A DNA stretch of 64,000 bases from Anticarsia gemmatalis (GCF_050436995.1 NC_134775.1:1589124-1653123); one strand, 5' to 3'. Shown: positions 47,910 to 58,520, numbered from the stretch's first letter. Notes: generated from the sequence alone by a model not told the origin. A program made the numbers and translations.

Positions 47910-50200
47910 CGGATAATCATTAGTATTTTGTTTACTGTCTCTAATATTTTTAAAAAATCTATAGGACTACTACATGACGCAGTTCGACTAGAATCAGATA
48001 TTGTTATCGTTGATGAACTTTTTCTTTCCGGTTTATTTCCACTTAGCTTTTCTATGTCTTCAACTACACTTTTAACGTATTCTTTTAAATTATTATCTTC
48101 CTTTTCATCAACATTAACTGCCATAGACTGATTTTCGTCGTCTGAGGATAACGCATTAAGTTTGATTCTGGAGAGAGCATCTGCATTCGTATTTTGTTTA
48201 CCATTCTTGTAGATCAATTCGAAATCGTAATCTTGTAAGCGTAATCGCCATCGAGTAAGTTTACTGCTAGGGTCTTTGAGTGATCGAAGCCAAACTAAGG
48301 GGCGATGATCTGTGTAAATATAAAATTTTCGACCGTATAGGTAGGGCCTAAAATGTTTCACTGCCCAAACGATAGCGAGTAGTTCACGTTCGATAGTACT
48401 GTAACGTGATTCTGTATCACTGAGAGTACGGCTAGCATAGGCAATGGGCTTGTCACTACCAATCTGTCCTTGCGATAGGACAGCACCTAAGGCGACATTA
48501 GACGCATCCGTTGTCAGAATAAAGTTTTTATCATAGTCAGGGTATTGTAAAAGTGGTGCGTGTGTCAGAAGTTCCTTGCATTGATTAAATGCGTCTATGT
48601 ATTTTTGGTCAATGATAATTGTGTTACGTTTCTTTAAGCAGGCGGTCAATGGTTGGGTAATTTTAGCAAAGTCTTTTATAAAACGTCGATAATAGCCTAC
48701 GAGACCGAGAAAGCTTTTTATCTCAGTTGTTGTCTTGGGTAATGGGTAATTAAGTACAGCATCTATTTTGTCGTTATTGGGTCTTAGTCCGTCTTTTGTA
48801 ATGGTATGTCCAAGATAAAGTACTTCTTTGTGCAAAAATTCCGATTTGTCTAACTGAATTTTCATGTTGGTGGCTCTAAGTCGGTCAAATACAATTTTAA
48901 GTCTGTTTATCATTTCGTCAAGGCTATTTGCGTAAATTATAATGTCATCCAAGTAAACCATACAGTGCAGTCCCTGTAAACCGCGCAGTATGTTATCCAT
49001 AGTACGTTGGAAAGTCGCCGGAGCAGTCTTAAGTCCAAATGGCATTCTGAGAAACTCAAAATGACCATTTTGCGTGGTAAAAGCAGTCTTCTGTCTGTCC
49101 TTCTCTTCTACTTCTATTTGGTGGTATCCACTTGCTAGATCTAGCGTTGTAAAGTAAACACTCTTTCCTAACTTGTCAAAAAGATCGTTGATATTGGGTA
49201 AGGGGTACTTGTCGTCAATAGTAATATCATTCAGTCGTCTGTAGTCAATAACCATTCTGTATTTAATTTCGCCAGATGCATCTTTTTTCTTTGGGACTAG
49301 GTGAACTGGAGCACTCCACGGGGAATGCGATTCTTGTATGACATTGTCATGTAATAATTTTTCTACCTGATTACTAATTTCATTTTGAACGAAAGGTGCC
49401 TGTCTGTAAGGTTTAATGTATATGGGGTCTTCATTCTTTGTACGTATATTATGTTTTACCTGATTTGTAAATGTCAAAGGAATTTGTTCACAGTAAAATA
49501 TATCTTTGTATTCTTTACAAAGTGCATATATTTTGTTACGTTCTTCGTCGTTAGCGTGGTCGAGTCTTAATTTATTTAAATTTTCCTCGAGTAATTTGTC
49601 TATTTCTATGGTAGAGTCGCTTGCAGTAAAATTAGTATTACATTCAGAGTTATTGTATGGCGTCACTGAAAAAGGTCGTGTAATACTCAATTGTCTTGGA
49701 CAGTCTAAAGTATTTTGTATGACTGTAAATGCATATCCGTGATCACAATTTACTATTGCGCTTGGCATTCGTAGTCCATTTTGAAAGTCATGATAGTCAA
49801 TAATAGCGTCACCTGAATATTGGTTTACTGGTAGTTTGACACGTTGTTCTGAACGTGGTTGTATATTAATTTTATAATTTAAATTATTATTAATAATTGG
49901 AATACTAGTAGAATTAGTTCGTAATGTTTGTTCTTTCAGATCAATAACAGCGCCTAATTGTTGTAATAGATCATTACCAATAAGTCCGTCATATCTTATA
50001 TCGACATCGTATACAAAGAACTTATGCCAGTCGTTACTAACAAAAGTAGGTAAAAGTGGTATTTCCATAACTTCGTCATGGGCACTAGTAGCATGTGTAC
50101 TGACTACGTGGAAATTTTCTTTGCTTATATAATCACTGAAATATTCGTACGCTTTCCTAGGACTAATAAAAGAGCGCATACTACCCGTGTCTATCATCAT
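47861..50200 (-). CDS. pol: Errantivirus copy B pol: protease, RT and RNase H (open)
   Basis: 779 residues without interruption, unlike copy A. Protease DTGS (residues ~4-7), RT with PFVQNEISNQVEKLL, WSAPVHLVPKKKD, MPFGLKTAPATF and catalytic YLDDIIIY, the YLGHTITKDG and YYRRFIKDF blocks, RNase H with TTDASNVALGAVLSQ, ELLAIVWAVKHFRPYLYG and TNADALSRI. It may still be enzymatically competent, but no intact Gag-Pol route exists: gag has a stop and integrase is severed. Confidence 0.88.
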   Translation of the reverse strand: MMIDTGSMRSFISPRKAYEYFSDYISKENFHVVSTHATSAHDEVMEIPLLPTFVSNDWHKFFVYDVDIRYDGLIGNDLLQQLGAVIDLKEQTLRTNSTSIPIINNNLNYKINIQPRSEQRVKLPVNQYSGDAIIDYHDFQNGLRMPSAIVNCDHGYAFTVIQNTLDCPRQLSITRPFSVTPYNNSECNTNFTASDSTIEIDKLLEENLNKLRLDHANDEERNKIYALCKEYKDIFYCEQIPLTFTNQVKHNIRTKNEDPIYIKPYRQAPFVQNEISNQVEKLLHDNVIQESHSPWSAPVHLVPKKKDASGEIKYRMVIDYRRLNDITIDDKYPLPNINDLFDKLGKSVYFTTLDLASGYHQIEVEEKDRQKTAFTTQNGHFEFLRMPFGLKTAPATFQRTMDNILRGLQGLHCMVYLDDIIIYANSLDEMINRLKIVFDRLRATNMKIQLDKSEFLHKEVLYLGHTITKDGLRPNNDKIDAVLNYPLPKTTTEIKSFLGLVGYYRRFIKDFAKITQPLTACLKKRNTIIIDQKYIDAFNQCKELLTHAPLLQYPDYDKNFILTTDASNVALGAVLSQGQIGSDKPIAYASRTLSDTESRYSTIERELLAIVWAVKHFRPYLYGRKFYIYTDHRPLVWLRSLKDPSSKLTRWRLRLQDYDFELIYKNGKQNTNADALSRIKLNALSSDDENQSMAVNVDEKEDNNLKEYVKSVVEDIEKLSGNKPERKSSSTITISDSSRTASCSSPIDFLKILETVNKILMIIRCDQYPVNQTELFIQP

Positions 50201-50274
50201 TTTCGCGTCTATTTCTTCTATGTAAATATAAGGTAATTTTAAATTAGAATCAAAATTTAGTTCTAAGATTTCTT

Positions 50275-51472
50275 GTTGTTCGCAATCAATAGTTTTGTCA
50301 TAATAATTTAAGTCATAGTTATATTCATCATCATAATTAGGGTAATACTCTTCGTAATTAGGCTCATAATTTTCGGTACATAATTCATTAACTTATAAAC
50401 CTGTGTGTGGCACATTTCATTTAGGCTGTGCTGTACGCATGGAAACGTCTGTGTTTTGCAATTGCGGTTTTTGTTGTTGAGGAACATTAAAATTAGTAGG
50501 GGGTTTGTAACCAAACTGTTGTGGTGGTTTATATCCAAATGGCTGAGGTTGAGGATGCCTATAGCCAAACGGTTGAGGTTGTGAAGGTCTATAGCCAAAT
50601 TGTTGAGGTTGTGGAGGTCTATAGCCAAACTTTTGCTGCACAGATGGTCTATAGTCAAACGGTTGAGGTGCCTTGTACCCGAATTGTTGTGTTTGGGGTA
50701 CGTAGCCAAATTGTTGGCGTGATGCATTAGATGGTTGACCTTGAAGCATTTTATTTTGGGGAATACCGAAATTAAATTTTGGTGCACTCATATTACCGGG
50801 TAATAAAGGTTTGTATCCAGCTGGAGTCATTACTAACCTTGATCCTGAACTATGAGATTGACCTTGGATACGATTTTTGGTATTGTACTGCTCTAAGAAA
50901 TTAACTTCCTCAAGTACTAAACTCAAGGCCGCTTCCAAAGTTTCGGGTGTCTTAAGTCTTACAACACGTATCATATTCTCAGGAAGATTATACAAAAATA
51001 CATTCAGAGCCGTATTGTTATAAATAATAGATTTCGCGCGTTTCAAATCTGTGTCATCGATCATGTTGACCTTGGACATCAGGGCTGATCGGACACTTTG
51101 GATTCTGTTACAAAATTCTAAATAACTTTCACCGGGTTTAATTTTTAAAGATTCAAGTTCAATATTTATACAAGCTTCGCTACGTGGGTCTCCAAAATGT
51201 TGGATGAGTAATTCCCGAAATGGGGACCATGTCACAATATCTTCGCGTTCTGATAGAAGTGCGGCTGCGTCGTCTCGCAAACGGCTAGTTAACACGTTAT
51301 ATACGTAAAGATTTTGTTCATGGCTTCCCTTGTATCGCTCAAGAACATATTGACACTTTTTCAAATAAAGAATTAACAGTCTTTTATCCCCATTATATAA
51401 TGGTATTAACTGAATAATTTCCTTTGGTATTTGTTCGACAGTAGGAACAGTTTCGATAGTAGGGTTCGACAT
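50275..51472 (-). pseudogene. gag: Errantivirus copy B gag (nonsense codon, frameshift, deletion)
   Basis: 351 open residues cover the capsid part and the FGYR/FGYK repeats, reading through the site where copy A has its stop. A TGA at 50417-50419 then ends the frame. Just downstream there is a small rearrangement around CACACACAGG. A 53-base deletion between two GAAC-containing repeats (near 50280) removes the slippery heptamer. Confidence 0.85.
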
Positions 51473-52110
51473 TTTTACAGAGTAATGTACGACACAGATA
51501 TAACACTAATAAAAAATCACAAAATTCGAAAAAATAAAACAATTAACACAAGTAAATCTAATTGAAAAATAGTATAAAGCAAAATGTAATTGCTAAGAGT
51601 TTTAAATTGATTTTAATATTATATGTATGTATAAAATTTATATTAGTATATAAAATATGTGTAGAATCTCATACACGTTACTTTAAACTTTAAAAAGACA
51701 CATTTAAAACACAATTAAAACATATTTAAGAGACATTTAAAACACATTTTATAGTTATATCAGAAAAGATTTGTATTCTCTGACTTTTAACTACTCTGTA
51801 TATTCTATTTATAGCACAGAGATAAGAACAATGGAACTTATAACATAAACAATTGGACACGTTATAATGAGAGAGTTTCGATCTCAAAATAATGTGATTA
51901 TATTAATATAGGATATAGGAGGATAGCGGAACAAGGATTGGCGAAAAAATTCACTTACCAACCGACTGCGACTCCCATAGCGGCTGTTTCTTACTCGAGC
52001 TCACGTACCAAGAGTTATTTGTTTGATTCGTCGGATTCCACTCGTCGTCGAAATTCACGCGGCGCGACGATTTAGAGTTTACCGCGGAAAATCTATGATA
52101 ACTGAGTGAA
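51473..52110 (-). other. Errantivirus copy B, untranslated leader
   Basis: Counterpart of 30199-30838 with small indels. No gene. Confidence 0.65.
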
Positions 52111-52128
52111 ATCCTACTGGCTGCGCCA
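52111..52128 (-). promoter_or_regulatory. Errantivirus copy B, primer-binding site
   Basis: Minus strand TGGCGCAGCCAGTAGGAT, one base different from copy A. Confidence 0.75.
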
Positions 52129-52391
52129 CTCTTGTTTCCGGAGCGGGGAAACATTTTTTTAAAAACTAATTTATTTAAAATAATGTGAGAAATTAAAAAC
52201 AAGGATATATGTGTAGCCGATTCGGAGGCTGTTTTAATTCTAGATTGTTTACGAGCGTTAGACCCTCAGGAGAGACACATCCGTTGGGTCCGGCTTATCT
52301 TACTTCTAAGAATTGTCAGCATTCTGCTGGCTAAGCATAAACTATATTCTAAACTTAATCTAAGGCGGAAGGTGTGGGTGTTACCATAACT
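52129..52391 (-). repeat. Errantivirus copy B, 5' LTR
   Basis: Starts AGTTATGGTAACACCC at 52391 on the minus strand. It has a few small indels against copy A. Its outer flank differs from that of copy A, so the LTR start is well defined. Confidence 0.85.
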
Positions 52392-52445
52392 ACGTATTCG
52401 CCTATTTGGTCTACAGTCATAACTGCGTCAATAGCGTAAATTGAA

Positions 52446-54860
52446 GTGCAACTAGCTACCAATATCGCTATTAATGATAAAATCAGTACAAATAATAACC
52501 AGGTAAAACATAACATATGTGTAATAAGCAGTGAAATGTCAAATAGAATCTATACATTAAGCAAAAGAACAACTAATTTAAGCGAATATAATATGTGTCA
52601 TTATCGTAAGCCTAAATGTGGATTGAAACAGCTCTTAGATGGTATACAAAAGAAGGTTCATAAGTTTACATTTTCAGATTACTGTGTAATATATATAGGA
52701 GAAGAGAATTTCAGAAAAACGTATAATTATATAGAGCTTGTAACATACATTCGTGAAAAATTATTAACGCTAACTCATACTAACTTTATAATATGCCTTC
52801 TTACTTTTAAGTACATGATCAAGAAAAATGTTATATTTAATAGTCGAATTGACACTTTCAATAATTTACTATACCTAGATGCGGAGACACACAATTATGC
52901 ACATATCTTAGATTCTAATCTCAACCTTCCATATACCTATAACACATATAACCCACAATATGGGAATTTAAATAACAAAGGCTTAAATATTATAATAGCA
53001 GATTTGCAAAAGCTCATTCTAAAATTAAGCGCTTTAAGGACAGCAATAAATTATGTAACGATTCTCCCCAAAAAAATGAAGCAGAATTATTATCTAGCAC
53101 CTCAGAAATACAGCCGTCTAAGAACTCTCAGTTTTTGCTTTTATAAGTATCTCAGCAAACTCCATCAAAATATTGCCGGACTAATCAACAAATCAGATTT
53201 GTTGCAAGTCAAATTAGAAGAATTTTATAATAAAGAAACTAACGTAGACGTTATTTGTTTGACGGAGCACTTTGTAGAGGCTGGTTGTGAGAACATGTTA
53301 CATATACCTAACTTTTGTCCTGCTTCTTACTTTACAAGGCATACTAAAAGAGGAGGTACTTGCATTTTTGTTAGGATGGGACTGCAATATAAGGAATTAA
53401 CTGATGTCGCAAAACAATCAGTGACAGGCGTTTTTGAATGTTGTGGCGTAGAATTATTATCCTATAATATTATTATTATTTGTATATATAGAATACCGAA
53501 ACATAATTATAGCGTGTTTTATGAAAGATTAGAAAATGTTCTCCAAAAGATTTGCTCCTGTTCAAATAAAAAAGTGATTTTAGCCGGCGATTTTAACATT
53601 GATGTGTTAAAGAGAAATACAATTACTTTGGAATTTGAAAGTTTCCTCTTGCAGTACAATTTACAACTTGAACTTTACAAACCAACTAGACTAAGTAGTA
53701 ACACATGCATTGATAACTTCGCACATTCATACCGAAAAGATTCCAAGGCCGAAATAATTGATTTAATTCTTTCAGATCACACGTCTCAATTACTTAAAGT
53801 ACCAATAAAGAAAACCTGTAAACTAAATTGCTGGAAAACTAAAAAACAGAACATATCAGCAAATAATCTTACAATATTCAAGAATCATTTAAAATGCCTA
53901 TCCTTCTCAGAAGTTTATAAAGCCCAAGATGCTAATGAATGTTATGAAAAATTTATTGATGAGTTTATGGAACTGTACAAACTATGTTTTCCTCCGAAAA
54001 TCATAACCATTAATACTAATAAAAAAACCAAATGGACATCCCGCGGCATTAAAACATGTAGTAAAAAACAAAGACAGTTACTTTGGACGTATAGATTTAA
54101 TCCTAATTCTAAAAATAAACTAGCTTTCAAAACTTATTCTACTTTATACAAAAAAATCATCAAATTAACACAGATAGCTCAAAATTACCATCATATAAAT
54201 ACATCTAATAATAAATCAAAAGCTGCATGGCAAATAATTAATAAATCAAAATGGTGCTTGCCCCCGGAACCAATACTATCCTTAAAATATAATAATGTAA
54301 ATCATTCAAAACCGTTAGATATCGCTAATACATTTAACGATTATTTTATAGATTCCATTGAAAATAATATTCAAACACAAAATGATATAAATAAAGACTA
54401 TTCTTTTAATAATATATCTACACAATCATTATTTATGCTACCCACTTCGGATTACGATATAATAAAAATAATTGATAGCTTAAAAAATACTAATACGGTT
54501 GGATACGATGGCATATCGACTAAGGTAATAAAATATGTTAAGGATGTTATAGCTTTACCCCTCTCTCATATAATTAATCTTTGCATCACTGATGGTGTGT
54601 ATCCAACTGGTCTAAAAAAAGTAGTAATTAAACCCCTTTTTAAGAAAAATGATAAAACAGACGTAAAAAATTATAGACCTATAGCGAAAGTACCTGTTTT
54701 TTCAAAAATCTTTGAGAAAGTTATATATAACTCCATTTATAATCATTTTGAAAAATTCAGTCTCTTTTGTAATGAACAGAAAGGGTTCCGAAAAAATACT
54801 AACATTAACATGGCACTCTATGACTTACTCTCTAATGTTATGACTTCTGTTGACAAATGA
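52446..54860 (+). CDS. Non-LTR ORF: SGNH-like end, endonuclease and N-terminal RT
   Basis: 804 residues. Residues ~70-215 look like the C-terminal SGNH-type region of an ORF1 (FSDYCVIYIGEENF, LYLDAETHNYAHIL). The endonuclease follows from ~240 (HQNIAGLINK, CLTEHFV, ICIYRIPKHNYSVF, LAGDFNIDVLK, IDLILSDHTSQ), then a basic linker. RT begins near 700 (KPLFKKNDKTDVKNYRPIAKVPVFSKIFE, EQKGFRKNTN). ORF1 and ORF2 are usually separate in such elements, so here a lost stop has fused them, or the element is naturally single-ORF. A TGA at 54858-54860 ends it before the catalytic RT motif. Confidence 0.8.
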   Translation: MQLATNIAINDKISTNNNQVKHNICVISSEMSNRIYTLSKRTTNLSEYNMCHYRKPKCGLKQLLDGIQKKVHKFTFSDYCVIYIGEENFRKTYNYIELVTYIREKLLTLTHTNFIICLLTFKYMIKKNVIFNSRIDTFNNLLYLDAETHNYAHILDSNLNLPYTYNTYNPQYGNLNNKGLNIIIADLQKLILKLSALRTAINYVTILPKKMKQNYYLAPQKYSRLRTLSFCFYKYLSKLHQNIAGLINKSDLLQVKLEEFYNKETNVDVICLTEHFVEAGCENMLHIPNFCPASYFTRHTKRGGTCIFVRMGLQYKELTDVAKQSVTGVFECCGVELLSYNIIIICIYRIPKHNYSVFYERLENVLQKICSCSNKKVILAGDFNIDVLKRNTITLEFESFLLQYNLQLELYKPTRLSSNTCIDNFAHSYRKDSKAEIIDLILSDHTSQLLKVPIKKTCKLNCWKTKKQNISANNLTIFKNHLKCLSFSEVYKAQDANECYEKFIDEFMELYKLCFPPKIITINTNKKTKWTSRGIKTCSKKQRQLLWTYRFNPNSKNKLAFKTYSTLYKKIIKLTQIAQNYHHINTSNNKSKAAWQIINKSKWCLPPEPILSLKYNNVNHSKPLDIANTFNDYFIDSIENNIQTQNDINKDYSFNNISTQSLFMLPTSDYDIIKIIDSLKNTNTVGYDGISTKVIKYVKDVIALPLSHIINLCITDGVYPTGLKKVVIKPLFKKNDKTDVKNYRPIAKVPVFSKIFEKVIYNSIYNHFEKFSLFCNEQKGFRKNTNINMALYDLLSNVMTSVDK

Positions 54861-55023
54861 AATCCCGTATGCGTTATCTATGCTGATATGACAAAAGCTT
54901 TTGATTACGTAGATCATAAAATTTTGTTACAAAAACTGTATGGATATGGCATCAGAGGAAATATTCTAAAACTCCTTAAATCATATTTAAGTAATAGAGT
55001 CCAATGTACAGAAATATCACGAA

Positions 55024-55314
55024 CTAGCTGACTCGCGCAACTTCGCTTGCGTCACATAAGAGAGAATGGGTCAAAATTTTCCCCGTTTTTGTAACATTTT
55101 TCACTGGTACTTTGCTCCTATTGTTAGTAGCGTGATGATATATAGCCTATAACCTTCCTCGATAAATGGGCTATCTAACATTGAAATAATTTTTCAAATC
55201 GGACCAGTAGTTCCTGAGATTAGCGCGTTCAAACAAACAAACAAACAAACAAACTCTTCAGCTTTATAATATTACTTTATTATATTATATTATATATAGT
55301 ATATATAGTATAGA
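55024..55314 (-). mobile_element. Non-autonomous Helitron in the RT
   Basis: CTAG end at 55024 with the CGCAAGCGAAGTTGCG hairpin. (GTTT)n and AAGCTGAAGAG lie near the start, which is stretched by an AT-rich expansion before TCTATACTATA. It sits between A and T. Confidence 0.83.
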
Positions 55315-55907
55315 TATAGATTTGTCCTACTACCAAAATAGAAAAAAAATACACCTCTATAGAAAGAGATTTACACTATGGTGTGCCACAAGGCAGTGTC
55401 TTAGGACCTCTTCTTTTCTTAATTTATATTAATGATCTGCCCAAAAACATCAGTAAAAAATGATACTTTTTGCAGATGACAGCACAGCTATTATAGAGTG
55501 CACTGATCCAGATAATTATCAAAACGACATCAACAATTCCCTTACTGATATAATAAACTGGCTTAATAATAATAATCTTGTAATTAATTTAAATAAAACA
55601 AATATAATGCACTTCCATCAGCGTCTTGAGGCTCCACCAGTCAACATCACATATAATGACTGTCAAATAGAAGAGGCTACTACTACAAAATTCCTTGGAA
55701 AAACAATAGATAGTAAACTTACCTGGAAACCACATCTTGAAGAAATATGTAAACGATTAAATAAAGCATCCTACCTACTATTTCAAATTTCAAAGACAGT
55801 AAACACTGAGACGCTAGTTACAGCATACCATGGACTTGTTGCCTCTATTCTCCGTTACGGCATCATTTTTTGGGGACAATCGACCAATAGAGAGCTAATA
55901 TTTAAGA

Positions 55908-56175
55908 CTAGCTGACCCGTGCAACTTCGCTTGCATCACATAAGAGAGCCATGATTTTTCCCGTTTTTATAACATTTTTCACAGGTACTCTGCTCCTATT
56001 GGTCGTAGCGTGATGATATATAGCCTATAGCCTTCCTCGATAAATGGGCTATCTAACACTGAAAGAATTTTTCAAATCGGACCAGTAGTTACTGAGATTA
56101 GCGCGTTCAAACCAACAAACAAACAAACAAACAATCAAACAAACAAACTCTTCAGCTTTATAATATTAGTATAGA
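55908..56175 (-). mobile_element. Non-autonomous Helitron, second copy in the same RT
   Basis: Minus strand TCTATACTAATATTATAAAG to GGGTCAGCTAG, between A (55907) and T (56176). Removing it joins the RT frame without gain or loss of bases. Confidence 0.88.
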
Positions 56176-56213
56176 TACAGAAAAGATGTTTAAGAGCAAT
56201 GTGCAATTTAAAA

Positions 56214-56636
56214 TCAACAGACAGTTGTGTTCCTTTGTACAAAAAACTTTACAAGTACATCTTTGAAGCATCTATTATTATAACATAAGTATTTAGAATG
56301 ATAGTCATGTGAATCAATATATAAATTTAGCAATCTGCACAATTCCATTGAATTATTATTAGTGTAATATGAATTGAAATAACTACCATGATTTATAAAT
56401 CGACAGTTTTTAAATTGAGCACAAATAGTTTTTATCATACTATTCAACATATTTTCATTTAAGTATCTATTTTCGTTTATACCAAGGACGAAAACCTGTC
56501 GGTGCTGTAAAAGTTTGAGTGCGGTGGACAGTTCTAGCATCACCTGGGTGGGGTTGTCATCATGTTCATAAATAAATAATTCCATAGATAAAATTATTCG
56601 GTCGTCTTCATTGAGCTTCAGAGATAATCCATTTTC
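56214..56636 (-). pseudogene. SGNH-like ORF1 fragment
   Basis: Minus-strand frame open from at least 56630 with LNEDDRIILSMELFIYEH, HRQVFVLGINENRYLNENML and FINHGSYFN, resembling the second half of the SGNH-like ORF1 domain. The last ~16 codons are antisense to the neighbouring RT. It is probably the continuation of the ORF1 piece at 59942-60795, separated by later insertions. Confidence 0.55.
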
Positions 56637-58520
56637 AATTCAATTCAATTCAATTCAATTTATTCAAATAAATTAATACATAAAGTTTAATATAAGTCTT
56701 ATAGTTAGAATATTAGGTGGGTACATAATAAAAACATAGGGAGCCTGTATTAGGATAAATAAATCCTGTATCACAGGCTCTTAGATACGGCGAGCGTTAT
56801 TGATAAAAAACAAAAATTTACTTATACAATATTTAGATATTAAATAATAATAGTTAAAATTTCTGGCAAAGTAAAGTTTAGATAGCACTACAGAACTGTA
56901 TCATACTCCAGACCAACAGGACATTATTCCCCAGCTCCCGTGCTAGGTTTGTACCTGTGTTACGGTGAGACAGAGAACAAGGCCGTCAGAGTCTTTGATA
57001 ACACAATTATTGAAGTACTATGATAGTATAAAGATTATAATGGACCTATACACTATCATTATATAAAAATGACAAAATATGCTAATATGTAACTTAAGTA
57101 ACGAAACATGTATATTGAAACAAAAATAAAAATCTAGGTCAAGCATTTAATGACGCAGTTCAGAAATTTGCTAACTAAGGAATCGAGTGTAAGTGGGTCA
57201 GTAGTGTTTGATGGAATGTTTACATTGGTGAAAAATGAAGTAATATAATAATGAAGTACAAAGTTCACACACATAATTATTACGAAAAATAACTTAATTA
57301 AACGCCTATGCACCCTCATAATCAACAGAGTTGATGTATCTCTGTTCAGCAGCTTTTCTAGCGGGACACTCTGCTATTCCTGTTTGGTGTTTATTAGGCT
57401 TATTGTAACGTGTGCAAGTAGCGCATTTAGGCTCCATGGTATGCTTCATTATACAAGCGTCTATTTTATGTCCCGTAGCCGCACAGTGTCCACAAATGGT
57501 GTGACTTTCACGGCAAGATTTTGCCGCATGCCCGTACTGCTGGCACTTGTAGCATCTAGTTACAAGTGTGAAGTCCCTAACAGGACAAGAGGTCCAGTTT
57601 ATGAATATACGAGTCTGAGTGATGAGAGCCTTGCGAATATTAGCAGGGACTTCAATTATATAATTACAGTTCGGGGCATCTTTCCTGCCGGATTTGTGGC
57701 TTAACTTGCATGTGGTCAAAAAGGTTTCTAGTGTCAAAGATGGAATTTTCTCGGCTATGTTTTGTTCGAATATGCAGGCAAAAACCTCTTTTTCGGGCAT
57801 TGCGGAGGGAACCCCAACGATCACAATCCGAGGTTTGCGCTTTTGGGGTTCATCGGCTGTGAGACCAAACGTAGATTGTTGCACGGCTTGTTTCAACTTT
57901 TCGGCATCATTTTTTGTCTCCGTGCTAATTATAACGCCTCCGTTTTTCGTTTTCTGCAGTCCGCGCACCTTCAACTTCATTTGTTCCGGACAAATTATTT
58001 TTTGTACAAGGTTTTTCGTCTCTTCGCTAGATTTCTGTTTATCCTTCGGGTATACGGCGACAGAGCTGAGGTTAGCGGGTCGAACAAAACTATTAGCTCC
58101 CTTTTTGACCATATCGGCAAACGAAACATTTCCAACGGTCGATGACTCCTGGACCGTCTGCTTGAGTGCAAGAATATGTTCTGTCAGGTCGCACTTTTCT
58201 TTCAGAGCTTCATTCTTAGTTGATAAGTCCAGGGCTTGCTGCTTCAGCGACTGATACAGAACCACCATTTCAGACGTTTTTTTCCCAACTTTGCGACATA
58301 AGTTTGAGATTTTTAGCTTTTGATCCGAGTTTAGTTTACCCTCGGTGGATATGGAGCACACTTCATTCAAATATTTCTCAATGGTCGTCATCCATCTCTG
58401 CAACTCTGCTGTAGACACCACTTCAAGAGACACGGAAGTGGAGTGTTGAGGCGACCTACTCGGGGTGCAGGGGCTGTTCCCCATTTTAGTATTTCTATCT
58501 ATTATACACGTACACGTAAC
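56637..58520 (-). mobile_element. Non-LTR element with a Gag-like ORF only
   Basis: Minus strand: ORF1 at 58484-57306, then ~670 bases with no RT, then a (TTGAAT)n tail at 56637-56660. The 3' region contains a strong hairpin (GAGCCTGTGATAC ... ATACAGGCTC, 56740-56780). It is either an internally deleted copy or a naturally gag-only element mobilised in trans. The 5' end lies near 58500-58560. Confidence 0.7.
57306..58484 (-). CDS. Non-LTR Gag-like ORF1 with zinc knuckles
   Basis: 392 residues. A coiled coil lies at ~60-115 (CRKVGKKTSEMVVLYQSLKQ), then a basic RNA-recognition-like central part (MKLKVRGLQKTKNGGVIIST, PRIVIVGVPSAM). The end has three knuckles: CYKCQQYGHAAKSC, CGHCAATGHKIDAC and a CATCTRYN-type variant. 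Typical of jockey/R1 ORF1 proteins that package element RNA. Intact. A short minus-strand frame (57325-57134) overlaps its end and may be the relic of ORF2. Confidence 0.85.
   Translation of the reverse strand: MGNSPCTPSRSPQHSTSVSLEVVSTAELQRWMTTIEKYLNEVCSISTEGKLNSDQKLKISNLCRKVGKKTSEMVVLYQSLKQQALDLSTKNEALKEKCDLTEHILALKQTVQESSTVGNVSFADMVKKGANSFVRPANLSSVAVYPKDKQKSSEETKNLVQKIICPEQMKLKVRGLQKTKNGGVIISTETKNDAEKLKQAVQQSTFGLTADEPQKRKPRIVIVGVPSAMPEKEVFACIFEQNIAEKIPSLTLETFLTTCKLSHKSGRKDAPNCNYIIEVPANIRKALITQTRIFINWTSCPVRDFTLVTRCYKCQQYGHAAKSCRESHTICGHCAATGHKIDACIMKHTMEPKCATCTRYNKPNKHQTGIAECPARKAAEQRYINSVDYEGA

Larger units (their letters stand above)
47430..52391 (-). mobile_element. Errantivirus copy B, 5' LTR to integrase
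   Basis: Inverted relative to copy A and about 98% identical by eye. It holds 5' LTR, primer-binding site, leader, gag, pol (protease, RT, RNase H) and the start of integrase. It is cut by the jockey-like insertion, and only 22 more virus bases (45619-45640) remain beyond it. Env and the 3' LTR are absent. Confidence 0.88.
52392..56250 (+). mobile_element. Non-LTR retrotransposon with fused ORF1-end and ORF2
   Basis: 5' end cut by errantivirus copy B. It contains an SGNH-like ORF1 end, endonuclease and RT. The RT is broken by a stop, a frameshift and two Helitrons, and truncated near 56250 where a minus-strand ORF1 remnant begins. AT-rich like the element at 1-2986 and similar in plan. Confidence 0.8.
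54861..56250 (+). pseudogene. Remainder of the non-LTR RT, split by two Helitrons
   Basis: Continues after the stop with VIYADMTKAFDYVDHKIL. It is cut by a Helitron (55024-55314), resumes with GVPQGSVLGPLLFLIYINDLP, shifts frame near 55455, then MILFADDSTAIIE (catalytic), LNKTNIMHF, FLGKTIDSKLTWKPHL and SILRYGIIFWG. A second Helitron (55908-56175) follows, then KRCLRAMCNLKSTDSCVPLYKKL. Clearly dead. Confidence 0.85.
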
